From Ectocarpus siliculosus (Eukaryota > Sar > Phaeophyceae > Ectocarpales > Ectocarpaceae), in NCBI GenBank assembly GCA_000310025.1, contig FN648936.1, forward strand, positions 2,753 to 20,988: a stretch of DNA of 18,236 bases, read 5' to 3'. The position numbers and the translations under genes were made by a program. The notes under the pieces are model-generated. The model searched no databases and was not told the origin of the DNA. It saw only the letters and a program-made list of their open reading frames with translations. Positions 1 to 8,439 of this stretch are shown here, one piece after another (position 1 is the first letter of the stretch; each line of letters opens with the position of its first letter).

Positions 1-400
1 AGTATGAGTGAAACGTCAACCCTAACCCTAGCGCACGATGAGTCCCCCACAACAAGCTTGGCGTGGAGTGTGCTCTAAGCCCTTGGCCCCACAATAGGAA
101 AAAACGATAATTTTGTTCGGCCCTCCCGGGGTACCTACGTGGGCGGGATGGCTTGTGTGCACCCTTGGATATTGGATCCAATGCCCTTCGCGGAACTCAA
201 TGCCCATCTAGAGAGTTACCGCACTATCTAATGAAACAACATTTTTGTGGTCGTGCAAAGCTGTAGAATGTTCTACGAAGGACTTCAAATTCGAGAAGCC
301 AAAAGCCCCGTGGTGTTTGAGTGTATGAGTGCGGCCTGCAGCAGTATGCTGATTACTCGACATCAGACGATACCAAAACATCCAACACGGGTGCAATGCA
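1..400. other. Mostly unassigned sequence
   Basis: I see no supported gene here beyond the possible 16-codon terminal exon near 285-335 on the minus strand. Two CCCTAA-like units at 20-30 are too few to indicate a telomere. Confidence 0.4.
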
Positions 401-410
401 CTCAATATAC

Positions 411-650
411 CTTCTTTGGCTGCGCCAGAAGCACGCACCCCGGCTTGACGCCAAGCACGAGGTGCAATGCGCATTCTTCAGTCAACGCCACGAGTTCAGC
501 CTGAGCATTTTTGGCAAGACCTTCACCAACTGCCCGCCGTTGCATCAAAATGACGCGCAATATACGGCGAAGTTGAGACAGCATCTCCAACGCCTTTCCG
601 TCGGCCATAACCTCCGGGGTCTCGAACCCAGTGGCATGGTTATCATCAAC
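411..650 (-). CDS. Candidate internal exon of an unrecognised host gene
   Basis: On the minus strand a pyrimidine-rich tract ends in TTCAG at 651-655 and is followed by exactly 240 open bases (80 codons, phase 0). These end at AAGAAG|GTATAT (donor GT at 410-409). The peptide has a charged, helical look: it starts VDDNHATGFETPEV, contains LSQLRRILRVILMQRR, and ends LGVKPGCVLLAQPKK. I do not recognise the family. A possible following terminal exon starts after CTGCTGCAG at 335 and stops after 16 codons (AALIHSNTTG..). No convincing upstream exon was found, although the frame stays open to about 791. The call rests on the matched acceptor and donor around an in-phase open block, not on homology. 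Confidence 0.35.
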
Positions 651-659
651 CTGAACATC

Positions 660-1479
660 GAGAAAAGAGAATTTTAAACTGGTTGGTATTGGTAAATCTG
701 TCGATGGGAAAGGGCCCGTTTCGTGTTCCTGCAACACAGCTGTACAAGGGTTGGCATGCTGCCATGTTTCTGCAACACAGCAGTCGTGCAACGCTCTTTC
801 ATGATTGCGTCCTCAAAAAAGACAATAGTCACTCGTTTCTTGTCAGGCTAGCGGTTTACTGAATGGCAAGTCGACCGGGAGAAAAAGTGAATCGCACCGT
901 CTCTGCCGTCGTTGGCTTCCTCCGGCCGCGTGGTAGTACGAGCTGCCACCCGCCTCCGTTCATCCTAACAGCAGTTGTGTGCAAAAAAATAACAAAATAA
1001 GCAAATGTTTTCACGCAAACGAAAAGATACAGATGCATGGGACTCTTATTGTTATACGGCTTACAGTTGTAGTTGTGAAGCATTTAAAGGCTACCAACCG
1101 ACGACCACCAGCAGGTGCAGCAGGTTGCGGTCGTGTCGTCGGAAAGAGGAATGCTCTCATTCTTTTTGCCTACTATAATAACATTTTACCGTATATGACA
1201 CAAGATAACACACTCCCTGGACCGATTTTTAAGCTCGATTACTCCACGAAGAGGACGCATAGACGAAAGGGTAGGGTACGTCTTCAGAGAGCTCTCAACC
1301 GGACAGCTTCAACGCCGCCGTTTTCGGCCATGCGACTGCTGTTGCTGCTTTTGAACAATCGAGCTTTGACAATTGGTCCAGGGGGTGTGTTGTCTTGAGT
1401 CATGTGCGGTATGTACATGAGCAGTTGCATCGTCAGCCACGCGAGCTACATCGAGGTACCAACACACCGGCGATCTGTT
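660..1479. other. Stretch without a supported gene
   Basis: Short overlapping ORFs occur on both strands, with no recognisable motif and no good pair of splice sites. The phrase TGCAACACAGC occurs twice (730-740 and 771-781), flanking a short segment. Confidence 0.4.
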
Positions 1480-1628
1480 GGGGAGGGAGGGGAGCTGAGC
1501 GAGACGGGGAGAGAGAGACAAGAGAGAGAGACAGACAGAGAGTCAGACAGGCAGACGAAGAGAGGTAGACAGATACAGAGAGAGAGAAAGAGAGAGAGAA
1601 AAGAGAGAGAGAAACAGACAGAGAGAGT
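1480..1628. repeat. GA-rich microsatellite / polypurine tract
   Basis: About 150 bases are almost entirely purine on the plus strand. They are built from (GA)n runs interrupted by GACA, GTCAGACAG and GAAAG units. The translated products on either strand (ERER.. or SLSLS..) are compositional artefacts, not genes. Confidence 0.9.
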
Positions 1629-1829
1629 ACATCAGCCGCCGCTACATCTAACAATCATCAGCGGTTATCTGCTCGGCTGGCACGTGTTGTTACAGCAGGA
1701 GCACTCAGCTCGTTAGCATTTGCATACATGACATGAGTTGCTCAGAACACCGCTAGGCCGCTACGGCAGTAGGTGCTCTTCTTGTTTGACCGTTGGTGGT
1801 TTTCATCAACAACACAACGCCTACAGCAG

Positions 1830-2021
1830 TATATGTACACGCATTGGATACCTCACCTCGGTCAGCACAACTGTCCTGAGCTGGTGCTGATTATCCTTCG
1901 GCTGGCACCTGTGCGGAACTACCTGTGCGAGGCCTCCTCCGTGGGGGATGCAACGAGACCGCCCGCTGTTGTGCTCTTTACCACTGCCAGACCACATATG
2001 CACATGCCTAACTCCGCATGA
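1830..2021 (+). CDS. Weak exon-like ORF, unrecognised
   Basis: After CTACAGCAG (a possible acceptor ending at 1829) the plus frame is open to TGA at 2019-2021. Codons such as CTG, GTG and CGG are common in the middle. The peptide includes NCPELVLIILRLAPVRNYLC. That block faintly recalls the early helix of ubiquitin-hydrolase folds (as in PAN2 or USP proteins), but no catalytic residues can be assigned. The minus strand is open over part of the same region, so this may be a chance ORF. A donor could lie at TCC|GTGGGG near 1939. Confidence 0.18.
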   Translation, partial: YMYTHWIPHLGQHNCPELVLIILRLAPVRNYLCEASSVGDATRPPAVVLFTTARPHMHMPNSA

Positions 2022-2029
2022 AGGTGACT

Positions 2030-2327
2030 GCCAGACCTAAAGAAGCAGAACCATCTCGAGAGCGCTGGAGAGAACTGTGAACCGTGCCCGAGCTGCCGTC
2101 CCCCCACCAGAAGGCTCGGCCAATCAGCGGCCGTAAACTGCGTTTAGTCCTAAAGATCTACTATCATTGTGTAAACACTACTCCATTGCACGCCCACATC
2201 CCTGTTCCAACAACACGAGTGAGTTCGAAAGTTAGCGTTAACATTCAAACTCGCTATTCATGCATCGTATTCGGGTATTCTCTTATCTTGCACTAAATTA
2301 GCTGATAAATATAGCTAATTATTATGA
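2030..2327. other. Stretch without a supported gene
   Basis: Unremarkable sequence turning AT-rich (ATTAGCTGATAAATATAGCTAATT, with a small inverted repeat, near 2298-2321) just before the GC-rich palindromic array. Confidence 0.4.
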
Positions 2328-2630
2328 ACGCCTGTGGGACAGCAGTGGGACACCGCAGGGGAGACCGGCTGGGACGTCCCACGCCTGTTTTCGAGCGCCG
2401 CGTGGGACGTCCCTAGCGTGGTGCCATGGGGCGTCCCACGCGTCCCACGTTCTAGATTTGGTGTCCCATGGGACGTCCCACGTGTACCACGGGACGTCCC
2501 ACGTGTCCCGTGCGTCCGTATGGGCCATCCCATGGGACAGGTGGGATGTCCCACCTGTCCCATGGGCCGGCCCGCGTATCCCATGGGCCGGCCCACGTGT
2601 CCCATGGGACGTCCCACGTGGGATCCCAAT
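2328..2630. repeat. Palindromic minisatellite (GGGACGTCCC / CCCATGGG / CACGTG modules)
   Basis: About 300 bp are assembled from short self-complementary words. GGGACGTCCC occurs at about 2371, 2404, 2470, 2491 and 2606, with the variant GGGATGTCCC at 2543. CCCATGGG recurs at about 2465, 2529, 2560, 2580 and 2601. GGCCGGCCC occurs twice and CACGTG repeatedly. The modules recur at roughly 20-21 bp, so nearly every part of the array can pair with another part. ORFs through it in both directions read as repeats of W-D-V-P or G-R-P-M, as expected for low complexity. The array ends within 10 bp of the broken 3' end of the neighbouring gag gene. Confidence 0.9.
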
Positions 2631-2634
2631 AGTG

Positions 2635-3540
2635 TCAGTACCTGCGTCTAGCTGGACCAGCTGTCATAGCTGATCCCCTTCCTCTGCTCCCGGATGTTGC
2701 ACATCCGTTCATGTGCATGTTCTGAATAGTGAATTTTAGCTGCTCCAGAGTAAAATCTAGATTGCTCATGACGTGGAACTTGATGGACTCGCACTCTCTG
2801 GGCATCCCCCTCGTGATGGTGTCCATTTTTCTATGCCGCGAAACATGCTCTCCTACCAGCTCGAGCTGCTCGGCGAGCTGGTCAATGTTCCTGAAGAAGG
2901 TGTCCCGATCGGATCCTTCTTCCATTCGGAAGTTGGCAAGTCTTGTCATGAGTTGTTGCCTCCTGTGAGTTGACTTGTTCTGATGCTTGTTCTCCAGCGC
3001 AAGCCAGCCTGCTAGCCCGTCTGCCTTCCTTCCTTTCTTCGACTCGTATGTACGCATAAAATACTTTGCGTCTCCACTGGTAGTCAGGAATAAGACATTG
3101 TATAGTAGAGCGTTGATCTGCTCCCATTCATCAATTTCACGTTGATTCTGAGGTGGCCCAGGTTGTTCCGAATCTCGCGCTTGAAGATCCGGCGATCCTG
3201 TCCCGGGACTGTAACGATCCGCGGTCCTTCCTGGTATCACAACAGCAGTCGCCGCACTGGCTGATGATTTTTCTTGACTTCCTACAGCCTTGCTGCTGTC
3301 CCCGTCAGCGACTTCCTCGCTGGGCACCGGGGCTTCCATGGTGCCTGATGGACGGGCTCGCCGCGCATAGATCTCCTTCGGTCTTGAGGAGTCGCTATTC
3401 AATATCTCGAACATGTCCCGCCGAGATAATTCCAGAGCTGTCTTGATGTCGACCTTCCAATCTTCATACTTGTTTGGATTCCCGTCGAACGTCGGGATCC
3501 CTCTGACGATCGACGTGAGCTTGCCGGTGGACTCTGCCAT
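2635..3540 (-). CDS. gag: Ty1/copia-type Gag polyprotein, 3'-truncated
   Basis: A 301-codon ORF starts at the ATG at 3540 (MAESTGKL..). The frame is open further upstream, but with no ATG. The N-terminus carries the copia Gag signature F-D-G-x3-K-Y-E-D-W-K (about residues 18-29). A Pro/Ser/Ala-rich low-complexity stretch follows (about 55-130). Then comes a helical UBN2/Retrotran_gag-like region (about 135-285) with GWLALENKHQNK, LMTRLANFRMEEG and LAEQLELVGEHV. Gag would form the intracellular virus-like particle of an LTR retrotransposon. The frame ends abruptly in SRGRGSAMTAGPARRRY, with no CCHC knuckle and no protease, integrase or RT, exactly where the palindromic minisatellite begins. 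This is therefore a gag-only remnant. The leader and a primer-binding-site candidate lie upstream, at higher coordinates. Family assignment is firm at the level of copia-like Gag; subfamily is unknown. Confidence 0.8.
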   Translation of the reverse strand: MAESTGKLTSIVRGIPTFDGNPNKYEDWKVDIKTALELSRRDMFEILNSDSSRPKEIYARRARPSGTMEAPVPSEEVADGDSSKAVGSQEKSSASAATAVVIPGRTADRYSPGTGSPDLQARDSEQPGPPQNQREIDEWEQINALLYNVLFLTTSGDAKYFMRTYESKKGRKADGLAGWLALENKHQNKSTHRRQQLMTRLANFRMEEGSDRDTFFRNIDQLAEQLELVGEHVSRHRKMDTITRGMPRECESIKFHVMSNLDFTLEQLKFTIQNMHMNGCATSGSRGRGSAMTAGPARRRY

Positions 3541-3770
3541 GATGTTACACCAGCTGCTGCGCTTGAGGGCTTGTACTTGCTTGTTGGATCCTGGAGCTCC
3601 GCCAAACCGATCCAATTTCTCGTGTTCTTGATTTCCGTCGTAGATCTCGTAGATCCAGAAAGTATTCCTTGCTTCTAGATCTTGTCACGAGTCCCGAATC
3701 CTCGTTTCCTCGAACTTGATCTCGAACGATGTGCCAGAGCGCTAACCGAGGCTCATAACCTTTATGGGAT
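3541..3770 (-). promoter_or_regulatory. Copia gag leader with tRNA-Met-like primer-binding-site candidate
   Basis: Upstream of gag on the minus strand, TTATGAGCCTCGG at about 3746-3758 continues into TTAGCGCTC. On the plus strand the complement contains GCTCATAA, an elongator-tRNA-Met-like anticodon loop (CT-CAT-AA), with GAGCGC further 5'. Many copia elements prime from an internally cut tRNA-Met, so this may be the primer-binding site. It lies about 205 bp upstream of the gag ATG. The stem does not pair perfectly as a tRNA, and no paired LTR can be shown. A TGT..ACA-type LTR boundary could fall near 3770. Confidence 0.3.
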
Positions 3771-4178
3771 GTAGGTTTGTGGATGTTGACGATTGTCCCT
3801 TATCGGTTCTCGAAGAGGTGTTGTAGATTATCGTCGAAAAAGTATGTGCTAACTTGTTCTTGAGTTGGTGCGTGCTCTCTCCGCAGTGTGTCGCGCGAGC
3901 AGAACAATCCCTATCTATGCAGCAATGGCCACTGATGTACATAAGCAGAGCACCCGATTATGCAATCTTAAAGCCACAGGTCAAAGGCTAAACTCCAGTG
4001 CTGCGTGTGAGCCTGTACGTGTCCTGTACCGCTGCAGCGCGGCGTACCAACTCACTTGTTGTGCCGCTGGACTCTTAGTACGAGAGGCTTGGCTCTGAGT
4101 ACGCAGGAAGTCCGAAGGAGAAGAAGATGGGTTGGTGGAAATGTAGTTACTTGATCAGTGGAGACCAGAAAGTATGTA
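3771..4178. other. Possible LTR/leader remnant, no gene
   Basis: No supported coding region. By position relative to the gag gene this would be the 5' LTR of the minus-strand copia element. I cannot show its ends because no second LTR copy is present. Confidence 0.3.
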
Positions 4179-4269
4179 GAGAAACAGAGGGGTAGCAAAC
4201 CCCGGAGAAGTAGAGAGGTTGAGAAACCCCAAATAGACAGAGGGTTGAAGAACCCCCAAAGAAGCAGAG
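4179..4269. repeat. Short minisatellite, about 27-bp unit
   Basis: Three and a half diverged units of about 26-27 bp follow the pattern AGAa-CAGAGGG(g)-TTGAGAA-CCCC. Each has a G-run followed about 10 bp later by a C-run, so each could form a weak hairpin. Confidence 0.6.
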
Positions 4270-4437
4270 TGAGAGGATGGGGCGAGTACGCGCTCATCCT
4301 CGAAATCATGGAATCACACCTATCCGACAACGTCGACCAATCACACGTGTTCAGAATACGGTACTGGTAAGCTACGATACGTTTCTGGAAAGATGACTTC
4401 AACACCATGCTCTCGAACTTGTGCCACGTATGCACAT

Positions 4438-4694
4438 CAAGTATTGTACTTGCACGCACAACAAGTGGTTACTTGCACTGACGTACGACAAACCGCAGAA
4501 TACAGCTTCAACAATTTAACTACTTCCAAATTCGACTGCTGAGCGCATACTACGAATATTCAATCATTCAAGCACGCAAGTCTGGGTTACTTGCGGCGGT
4601 ATATATATATCCTTTCATACACGCAAGTCAGAGGCACTTGCGACGACTACCCGATGCATATATGTTTCCGAGCACGCAAGTCTGAGCTACTTGC
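4438..4694. repeat. Five dispersed copies of a CAAGT..ACTTG hairpin
   Basis: Inverted repeats with arms (CG)CAAGT and ACTTG(CG) occur at 4438-4453, 4462-4476, 4576-4594, 4623-4641 and 4676-4694. The last three are strongest, with 7-bp arms CGCAAGT / ACTTGC(G) and 7-base loops (CTGGGTT, CAGAGGC, CTGAGCT). They are spaced 47 and 53 bp and usually preceded by CA. Arms are conserved while loops vary, so the stem is the conserved part. Confidence 0.75.
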
Positions 4695-5064
4695 ACTATG
4701 ACATATTTCTGGAAATCTCCATAGGCAATGCAGATTATTTCTGGATATGAAACACAGAACATCAACCATGTCTCCATATTCCGAGTATGACAGAACATAC
4801 GGAATTTTTCCTACTACATGACATAGCGACATTGACAATATTTGAACTAGTCAACCTGACTACCTAATGCTGAAGCTACGGTAGTGCCAAATATTCCAAC
4901 ATGGATTTCTCCTCATTTTTCCGCAGGTACAACGCGGAAAACGTCATGACAATGAACAACCAAGACCGAACATCCGCTAGAACTCTGCTTGTACTTCGGC
5001 AAAGATCATGTCATCTCAAGTATCACATTCATCCCCCCCCCATGAGTTTCGACGGCAGTGCTAA
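4695..5064. other. Stretch without a supported gene
   Basis: AT-leaning sequence with only short ORFs. A run of C residues occurs near 5033-5041. Confidence 0.4.
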
Positions 5065-5289
5065 TCAGTGACCCAACAATATCAACTGCACATTCGGCGC
5101 GGTAAATTCGTAGACTATGTACCCCACATTATCCATCCTCAACAAATGAAAAACACAAAATGTAACCATACACACCACGTCCGTGCGCATCGCAACACAA
5201 CGTTCAACGTCGACCCCGTTCTCAAACTCATGGTTCTCAGCAACAAAAACAGGACCAAACCTAGAAACTACCTTGTTGTAAAATATATA
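5065..5289 (-). CDS. Small open frame, unrecognised
   Basis: Seventy-four codons are open on the minus strand between a TAA at 5290-5292 and TGA at 5065-5067. The first ATG comes only about 30 codons in. The hydrophobic/beta-like peptide (VVSRFGPVFVAENHEFENG.., ending YEFTAPNVQLILLGH) lies just 3' of the decayed copia-2 remnant on the same strand. It could be a fragment of that element or of a host exon. I recognise no domain. Confidence 0.15.
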   Translation of the reverse strand, partial: YIFYNKVVSRFGPVFVAENHEFENGVDVERCVAMRTDVVCMVTFCVFHLLRMDNVGYIVYEFTAPNVQLILLGH

Positions 5290-5343
5290 TTACTTCTCAC
5301 AAACTTGCCTGAATCGCGCGTAGACCAATTGCGCAACCCCCAG

Positions 5344-6368
5344 TCATCTCGCACGGTAGCTCCCGAACACGTAGCCTCTCCATTCATGCCGCACACTTCC
5401 AGCCACGATCGAATGTCCAGCCCTGGTATTACCCCCCATCGTCGCGCACCACGCAGATACCATTGTACACGGTCGGATGGGCGCCGGGATGCCCCGCACC
5501 CGCACCGCAGGCAACGCCACGAAGCTGCCGTCGCCGCTGCCGCCGTTGCTGTTGCTGCCTTTGTTGCCATTGTCCAACCAACAGACATCCTCATCCCACG
5601 CGTCCTCCGCTTCTGGCGCTGCTGGTGCCGGTGTAGCTGCTGATGTGGGCGCTGCGATCGCCCCTCCAGTTGATACGGCGGGGGTTACCGGGCCACCTGC
5701 CGACGAAACCTCCAGTGCCACCGTTCCTGCAGCTGACGGCGCCCCGGCCGCCCCCCCCATCGACGAGTCGGGGAAAACACCAGTACCTGTCACTGTCCTC
5801 ACCGTTGGTTCCGCAACTGAAGCCACGTCTGCTGACGACACAAGTGGTGGGCCCGGCTGCACATGCAGTGCCAGTTTCTTCGCCGCCAGTTTCCCCATTG
5901 CCTCCGTATGTCGGCAAGCTCTGCTTTCATGCTTTCGAGTTAATCCGCCGCCGGTGCCGCCGCCGGTGGCACCACTGATACCATAGCTTCAACAGCAAGT
6001 GCCTGCTCCCTGGCCGTTCTCCCTGCCACCACCGTGGGGAAGACTCTGCTGCTTGGGGTCGTCGCTCTCGCCGCCGGTGCTGCCGCCGATGCCGCCGCTC
6101 CAGCCGCGAGGGCCTGCGCCCCGGCCATTCCTCCCGCCGCCGTAGCGGGGAATCCACCACCACCGGTCGCCGCTCCCACAGCAGTTGTTGTGCCCCGTGC
6201 CACCGCTCCATCTGCAAAGGGGATGAGCGACTCCGGCTTATGCCTTTGCCTCGTCCAGCGTCGTCGCTTCCGCTGCTGGTACGGCATAGCGTCGTTTCCA
6301 CGCGCGTTGAGACCCTCTCCATCACCGACATGTACGTGCTGGTGCATGCGCCCGGTTGCGCAACTCAT
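5344..6368 (-). pseudogene. Ala/Pro-rich coding remnant, interrupted by stop and frameshift
   Basis: Two minus-strand ORFs (5940-6368 and 5344-5898) appear to be one broken coding region. The first is rich in Ala, Val and Pro (AAGAAASAAAPAARATTPSS) and ends at TAA 5940-5942. The same frame then continues as LESMKAELADIRRQ, a coiled-coil-like stretch. Near 5896-5901 the frame must shift by one base to enter MGKLAAKKLALHVQPG in the second ORF. That ORF goes on through another Ala/Pro/Ser-rich segment to an acidic AEDAWDEDVCWLDN block. The region lies downstream of the copia-2 gag on the same strand, so it is probably part of that element or of an older one beneath it. The plus-strand ORFs over this region are high-GC shadows. 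No protease, integrase or RT motif is visible. Confidence 0.4.
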
Positions 6369-6459
6369 GCGGCGCCGATGACCATACTCACCACAGGCAG
6401 CGGAGTTGCCTTCAAAGCGTCGTGGCGCATTGCAGTCGCCGGGTGAATGTCAATTTCTC

Positions 6460-6780
6460 CATCACCTCACGCACTGATGAACGGCACCCATCGGAGCGCT
6501 TGGCGGCGGAGACTCCTCTTGCGGGTAAACGGCGTTGACTCCACAGTCGAAAACACCCCCAGGTCCCCGCGTCGGGAAGTTAGGAGGTGGGTCGTGTGCA
6601 GGTGGTAGTTGAGGACGAACCCACTGCTGCTCTGCCGCTGCTGCCGCCACCGCCGGTGTTGCTTCCCCTGACCGTCGCCGCCATGACCGTGCCCCAAACC
6701 ACCGGTCGCCTGCGCTTTGCCCAACTCCTTCATTATGACGTGTTGGCGCATGCCGTTCGAACAACTTTTTCCACCTTCGC
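6460..6780 (-). pseudogene. Frame-broken 3' continuation of copia-2 Gag
   Basis: Beyond the gag TGA (6781-6783) the same frame reads AKVEKVVRTACAN. The coding look then moves to another frame with VIMKELGKAQATGG. After that comes a Gly/Arg/Gln-rich stretch typical of the basic tail before a Gag zinc knuckle. No intact CCHC is readable. I take this as the decayed C-terminal part of the Gag upstream. Confidence 0.4.
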
Positions 6781-7485
6781 TCAAGAAATGGTGGGGTCGG
6801 CCAGGATGGACTTGAGTTCGATATCGTATTCGTGCGCAAGCTGGCGGACAATGATATGGACGATAGCCTGCTCAGATTTTACGATGTCGACAGCGTTCAT
6901 GGTGTTGGCCACTCCGTCTACTCTGGCGAAGAATAGCTGCGGATCCTCGCCGGGATACATCTCAATCGTCTCGAGTCGCCTCTCAAGCAACGTCTTCTCA
7001 GCGTCAGGAGTAGGCAAAAGCCATTCGTTCATCACCTTCCACGCCTCAGGGACACAGTCGCAAGCAGCAAACCGTTCTTCAATTACCGTGTCGTAGGTTT
7101 CTTCTAGCAGAAATCCCCGTGCCTGCTTGTGTGACGTCACAAGCGCCGCAACATGAAACCGGTTCAGACATGTGCGATCCGAACATCTGATGACAGGAAC
7201 ATGGTCAGCGCGGTGGGTTTCTTCAAGGATCTGCTCCAAACCCTCGCTAGCCAGGAAATTCCGCATTCTCCGCAGCCAGCTCACAGCCTTCGCCGAATCG
7301 TTCGGGTATTTTGGCGCTTTCCGACTACTGCTGTTACCGCTCACCTGTTGTTTGCCGAGCCCAGCTCCACCACCAGCTTTCCCGGCCGTCGTTCTCCCGG
7401 CAGCCATTGCTCCTGCTGGTGCACTATTGTTCTCACTTCGATGCTCATATCTCTTCTCCGTCTCGTCCTTCTCCTTCCTCATCAT
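6781..7485 (-). CDS. gag: Copia-type Gag (UBN2-like), second element, degraded at 3' end
   Basis: The ORF has 234 residues from the first ATG at 7485, and the frame stays open to 7537. A charged, low-complexity N-terminus (MMRKEKDETEKRYEH.. then AGAMAAGRTTAGKAGGG) is followed by a long helical domain. That domain holds AVSWLRRMRNFL, AWKVMNEWLLPTPDAEKTLL, ERRLETIEMYPGEDPQLFF and ARVDGVANTMNAVDIVKSE. The succession W..L...+M..GEDP..F..RVD is characteristic of copia Gag proteins of the UBN2/Retrotran_gag class. The frame ends at TGA after LADPTIS although Gag-like sequence continues beyond, so the stop is probably a mutation (CGA to TGA fits). The gene is on the same strand as the first gag but is a different family: sequence and spacing show no close similarity. 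Confidence 0.8.
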   Translation of the reverse strand: MMRKEKDETEKRYEHRSENNSAPAGAMAAGRTTAGKAGGGAGLGKQQVSGNSSSRKAPKYPNDSAKAVSWLRRMRNFLASEGLEQILEETHRADHVPVIRCSDRTCLNRFHVAALVTSHKQARGFLLEETYDTVIEERFAACDCVPEAWKVMNEWLLPTPDAEKTLLERRLETIEMYPGEDPQLFFARVDGVANTMNAVDIVKSEQAIVHIIVRQLAHEYDIELKSILADPTIS

Positions 7486-7536
7486 CTCTTCCTCGGCCAA
7501 ATTACGCCGCAAAAACCAATGCGGCACGATGTGCTC

Positions 7537-7947
7537 CTACTGCTGTTGTGTTGATGTATGTAGCTGGATCTCTTTGACGTGGGCTGGCAAAAACCGCTTG
7601 CAGCAGCTGTCCTCATATTCCAAACGCTTTCCCTGGATCTCCTTGGCGCGCGGGGGCAAAAAAACGGCCGCCGCTGCTGCCCTTGTGTTCCGGTGCCTAC
7701 CTCCCAAACCTTTCCCTACCGACGTCAGCTGACCCCGGGTGTCGGCGCGTGTACTACATATGTTATCACGCTCGCGGGCTCTTGTCGAGAGCGTCTTGCA
7801 CAAAGGGTGACTCGAAGTTCCTTGATTTTTTGAGAGTGACAGACGTGAGCAAGAAGAGGCAAAGCCTGCTGCACCAAGTCTGTCTAGCATACCCATATCT
7901 ATCTCATCTGCGTACCCCCGTTGGAGATCTCGGAAACTTGTATGCAC
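7537..7947 (-). CDS. Leader ORF in frame with copia-2 gag
   Basis: A 136-codon ORF ends in TSTQQQ and a TAG at 7537-7539. The same frame then runs straight into gag (EHIVPHWFLRRN..). It contains a tandem duplication of 69 bp (7564-7613 and 7633-7683), exactly 23 codons. In protein terms it gives two copies of a K/V-FLPxxxKEIQ block. The organisation suggests an N-terminal extension of Gag closed by a single TAG, or a 5' leader open by chance. There is no homology to go by. Confidence 0.35.
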   Translation of the reverse strand: MHTSFRDLQRGYADEIDMGMLDRLGAAGFASSCSRLSLSKNQGTSSHPLCKTLSTRARERDNICSTRADTRGQLTSVGKGLGGRHRNTRAAAAAVFLPPRAKEIQGKRLEYEDSCCKRFLPAHVKEIQLHTSTQQQ

Positions 7948-8437
7948 ATCCTACCACCGAGTACACACACAAACATATCGAGAACACATACACCACGCAC
8001 CTTCGAGCGGGTTTGGTAGCTAGGTGTGCTCACCTGATTCCATGTGCCTCGAACACGTATTCTCGTGGTCATTGCGCGGGGGTCTTAAAAAGAGACCATC
8101 CTGCAGTAGCTCGCTTGTAGCATTACCCGGACGCAAACACTAGCTGGCCCTATGCTCATGCCTTGTAGAGGACTTGAACAGGCGGTTCAACCCCGAAAAT
8201 GTCGAAAATATCAAAATTGGCAGTAAAGTTTTGCCGGCCCCTAAATGAATCAATGAATGATAAAGCAAGTGTCCATACCGGTGGGAAGTAGCATGGTAGA
8301 TCCGTTGCTGCTCTGCATCTAGAAACTTATCACAGCAGTGCACCGATGTCATGTTCACCACGGCAGTCACGATTCGTGCACCATGCCTGCCATGGCAGCG
8401 GTTTCTCTGGAAATCCGTTTCTCTCCCACGATACCTC
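7948..8437. other. Stretch without a supported gene
   Basis: This lies 5' of the copia-2 element and would be expected to hold its LTR and primer-binding site. I could not find a convincing copy of either. Only short ORFs are present. Confidence 0.35.
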
Positions 8438-8439
8438 CC

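Noticed and set aside
18-31. Telomere-like CCCTAACCCTA
   Set aside because: Fewer than two full units, with unrelated sequence on both sides; expected by chance in a window this size.
1830-2021. Ubiquitin-hydrolase-fold exon
   Set aside because: One short helical block is not enough; no catalytic Cys, His or Asn box can be pointed to, so only a weak unnamed ORF was kept.
2315-2673. ORFs of about 70-105 codons on both strands through the palindromic array
   Set aside because: They are open on several frames at once and read as simple W-D-V-P or G-R-P-M repeats; this is repeat composition, not coding.
3731-3766. A tRNA-Met gene
   Set aside because: Only an anticodon-arm-like segment is present; the stem is mispaired, and no acceptor stem or T-arm follows.
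4438-4694. CRISPR-like or tRNA-like reading of the five hairpins
   Set aside because: Spacing is irregular, the stem unit is only about 19 bp, and there is no cloverleaf.
5477-6381. Plus-strand Pro/Ala-rich ORFs
   Set aside because: They are antisense shadows of the GC-rich minus-strand region; the coiled-coil and acidic blocks read sensibly only on the minus strand.
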